A stretch of DNA of 7,525 nt from Hungateiclostridiaceae bacterium UBA1305. GTDB taxonomy: Bacteria > Bacillota > Clostridia > Acetivibrionales > DTU013. How positions within the stretch are numbered: position 1 is the first letter of the stretch; each line of letters opens with the position of its first letter. The stretch covers positions 25,832 through 33,356 of the forward strand of contig DBTX01000090.1 of the NCBI GenBank assembly GCA_002307275.1, in the 5' to 3' direction. Position numbers and translations under genes: made by a program. The notes below the pieces were generated by a model. It did not search any database, was not told the origin of the DNA, and was given only the letters and a program-made list of their open reading frames with translations. Of this stretch, positions 5,360-7,525 are shown in pieces.

Positions 5360-7525
5360 TTAGAAATCTTCATCTTCAAGATTGTCTGCAAAGTCTTCAT
5401 CTTCAGAGAATAAATCTTCACCCAGCGGCTCTTCAAGATTCTCTCCGGTATTTCCGATTTCTCCAAGGTCGAAATCGTCCATATCTATTTCGTCTTCCAT
5501 AATGTCATCACCGATTTCTTCATAATCAGTAAGCGGAGCCGTTTCATCTTCGCGCCCTTCGATATTGACATTCAATTCTTCAAGTTCATCCTCTGTGGAT
5601 TCCTTGATTGCAATTTCTTCACGCTCTTCAGTATATACCTTGACATCAAGTGCCAGACTCTGCAGTTCCTTGATCAACACCTTGAACGATTCCGGGATGC
5701 CCGGTTCAGGTACATTTTCGCCCTTGACGATGGATTCGTAGGTTTTGACCCTTCCTACCACGTCATCCGATTTGACCGTGAGTATTTCCTGCAGTGTATA
5801 GGCCGCGCCGTATGCTTCCAGAGCCCAGACTTCCATTTCTCCGAACCTCTGTCCGCCGAACTGCGCCTTGCCGCCCAAAGGCTGCTGTGTAACAAGCGAG
5901 TATGGGCCCGTCGAACGAGCGTGGATCTTGTCATCAACCAGATGCGCCAGTTTCAGGATATACATGTATCCAACCGTTACACGGTTTTCAAAAGGATTTC
6001 CTGTCCTTCCATCGTATAATACAGTCTTTCCATCCGCGGAATGTCCTGCCTTTAAAAGTGTTTCCACAATGTCATCTTCTGTCGCACCGTCAAATACAGG
6101 AGTCGCGATCTTCCAGCCAAGTGCCTTTGCAGCATAGCCAAGATGTACTTCCAGCACCTGTCCGATATTCATACGTGAAGGAACACCCAATGGGTTAAGT
6201 ACTATTTCAAGCGGAGTTCCATCGGGGAGGAACGGCATATCTTCTTCAGGGAGTATCCTTGAGATAACACCCTTGTTGCCATGTCTTCCTGCCATTTTAT
6301 CTCCGACTGATATCTTTCTCTTCTGAGCGATATAGCATCTTACCAGCTGATTTACTCCCGGCGGCAGCTCATCGCCATTTTCTCTCGTGAATACCTTGAC
6401 ATCGACAATAATACCGGATTCACCATGCGGAACTCTTAATGAAGTGTCCCTGACTTCCCTTGCCTTTTCACCGAAGATCGCTCTCAAGAGCCTTTCTTCA
6501 GCTGTCAACTCGGTCTCACCTTTTGGGGTGACCTTTCCTACAAGGATATCTCCTGCCCTGACTTCCGCGCCTATTCTAATTATTCCTCTGTCATCAAGAT
6601 CCTTAAGGGATTCCTCACTGACATTGGGAATGTCCCGTGTAATTTCTTCAGGTCCAAGTTTTGTGTCTCTGGACTCGGCTTCGTATTCCTCAATATGGAT
6701 GGAGGTGAACACATCATCCTTTACCATCTTTTCACTGATCAGGATAGCATCTTCGTAATTGTAACCTTCCCAGGTCATGAAACCAATGAGGATATTCTTG
6801 CCAAGTGCTATTTCACCGGTGTCAGTAGAAGGTCCATCAGCAATGACATCACCCTTCTCAAGGATTTCTCCCTTTCTGACGATCGGTCTCTGGTTCGTAC
6901 AGGTACCCTGATTCGAACGGATATATTTCAGAAGCTTGTAGGAGTCTTTCTTTCCGCTCTTCGTGCGGATCGTAATCTCATTTGCAGATACTCTTTCGAC
7001 AGTACCTGCATTTTTAGCAAGCAATACGGTCCCTGAATCTTTCGCGGCCTTGTATTCTATACCTGTACCGATGATCGGTGACTGCGGCTTGATCAGCGGC
7101 ACTGCCTGGCGCTGCATGTTTGAACCCATCAGTGCACGGTTCGCATCGTCGTTCTCAAGGAACGGAATCATTGCTGTTGCTACGGATACAAGCTGTTTCG
7201 GCGACACATCCATGAAGTCAACACGATCTCTTTCAACTTCAAGAATATCATCCTTGTATCTCGAGAGCACTTTTTTAGCGACGAATTTGCCGTTTTCATC
7301 AAGCGGTTCATTAGCCTGCGCAACGATATATTTGTCTTCCTCATCTGCGGTAAGGTATGTTATTACATCTGATACAAGGTTCTTCACCTTGTCGATCCTT
7401 CTGTAAGGGGCTTCAATAAAGCCATACTCATTGATCCTTGCATAGGTGCTCAATGAACCTATAAGGCCAATGTTCGGGCCTTCAGGCGTTTCTATCGGGC
7501 ACATGCGGCCATAATGCGAGTGATG
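5360..7525 (-). CDS. rpoB: DNA-directed RNA polymerase subunit beta, C-terminal 721 residues
   Basis: Beta forms one pincer of RNA polymerase and binds the nascent RNA and NTPs. The frame is open to the window edge, so the 5' part (roughly the first 500 residues, including the main rifampicin cluster) is missing. The visible part starts HHSHYGRMCPIETPEGPN, equivalent to about E. coli residue 551, and so includes the end of the rifampicin region with GLIGSLS. Further signatures, numbered in this fragment, are NQRPIVRKGEILEKGDVIAD (211-230), TWEGYNYEDAILISE (251-265), the active-site block GDKMAGRHGNKGVISR (408-423), LNPLGVPSRMNIGQVLE (443-459) and GGKAQFGGQRFGEMEVWALE (551-570). The last two anchor the switch/clamp region and the contact to beta'. 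The last 79 residues are extremely acidic (36 Asp or Glu, one basic residue). The stop codon is TAA, followed 7 nt later by the repeat array. Confidence 0.99.
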   Translation of the reverse strand, partial: HHSHYGRMCPIETPEGPNIGLIGSLSTYARINEYGFIEAPYRRIDKVKNLVSDVITYLTADEEDKYIVAQANEPLDENGKFVAKKVLSRYKDDILEVERDRVDFMDVSPKQLVSVATAMIPFLENDDANRALMGSNMQRQAVPLIKPQSPIIGTGIEYKAAKDSGTVLLAKNAGTVERVSANEITIRTKSGKKDSYKLLKYIRSNQGTCTNQRPIVRKGEILEKGDVIADGPSTDTGEIALGKNILIGFMTWEGYNYEDAILISEKMVKDDVFTSIHIEEYEAESRDTKLGPEEITRDIPNVSEESLKDLDDRGIIRIGAEVRAGDILVGKVTPKGETELTAEERLLRAIFGEKAREVRDTSLRVPHGESGIIVDVKVFTRENGDELPPGVNQLVRCYIAQKRKISVGDKMAGRHGNKGVISRILPEEDMPFLPDGTPLEIVLNPLGVPSRMNIGQVLEVHLGYAAKALGWKIATPVFDGATEDDIVETLLKAGHSADGKTVLYDGRTGNPFENRVTVGYMYILKLAHLVDDKIHARSTGPYSLVTQQPLGGKAQFGGQRFGEMEVWALEAYGAAYTLQEILTVKSDDVVGRVKTYESIVKGENVPEPGIPESFKVLIKELQSLALDVKVYTEEREEIAIKESTEDELEELNVNIEGREDETAPLTDYEEIGDDIMEDEIDMDDFDLGEIGNTGENLEEPLGEDLFSEDEDFADNLEDEDF

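Overview
All genes in this window lie on the minus strand. Read from the right edge leftwards, they are the 3' part of rpoB, complete rpoC, a small L7Ae-family K-turn-binding protein gene, complete rpsL and most of rpsG. This is the conserved rpoBC / str block of Firmicutes. Three observations point to a low-GC Gram-positive bacterium, most likely a member of the Clostridia: the L7Ae-like gene between rpoC and rpsL, an S12 with the 13-residue N-terminal insertion seen in Firmicutes, and a 1165-residue beta' lacking the large trigger-loop insertion of proteobacteria. The species cannot be named from the sequence.

Layout. rpoB (7525 to 5360) enters from beyond the window at the end of the rifampicin region and ends in a strongly acidic tail. 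A 139-nt gap follows, filled almost completely by two tandem copies of a roughly 60-bp element bounded by GGGGACATTCCT and AGGTGTGTCCCC. rpoC (5220 to 1723) follows, then an 11-bp perfect inverted repeat that looks like the rpoBC terminator. A consensus-like sigma-A promoter (TTGACA, 18 nt, TAAAAT with an extended -10 TG) lies just downstream. It would give the L7Ae-rpsL-rpsG genes their own transcript with a leader of about 140 nt. That leader contains a third, shorter element with the same two termini. The L7Ae-like gene (1466 to 1224), a 172-nt gap with a compound hairpin and T7 run, rpsL (1051 to 611), a 186-nt gap with small hairpins, and rpsG (424 to the left edge) complete the window.

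Functionally the window carries the two catalytic subunits of RNA polymerase and the decoding-site/30S-head ribosomal proteins S12 and S7, so it is core information-processing machinery. The genes themselves are ordinary. The less ordinary parts are the spacers: a repeat family placed in two gaps of an essential operon, a clear terminator/promoter boundary after rpoC, and possible RNA regulatory structures before rpsL and rpsG. I see no convincing plus-strand gene, no tRNA or rRNA gene, no CRISPR array and no insertion-sequence transposase. No gene-free stretch exceeds 300 bases. I found no evidence for a wholly new system; the repeat family is the best lead.
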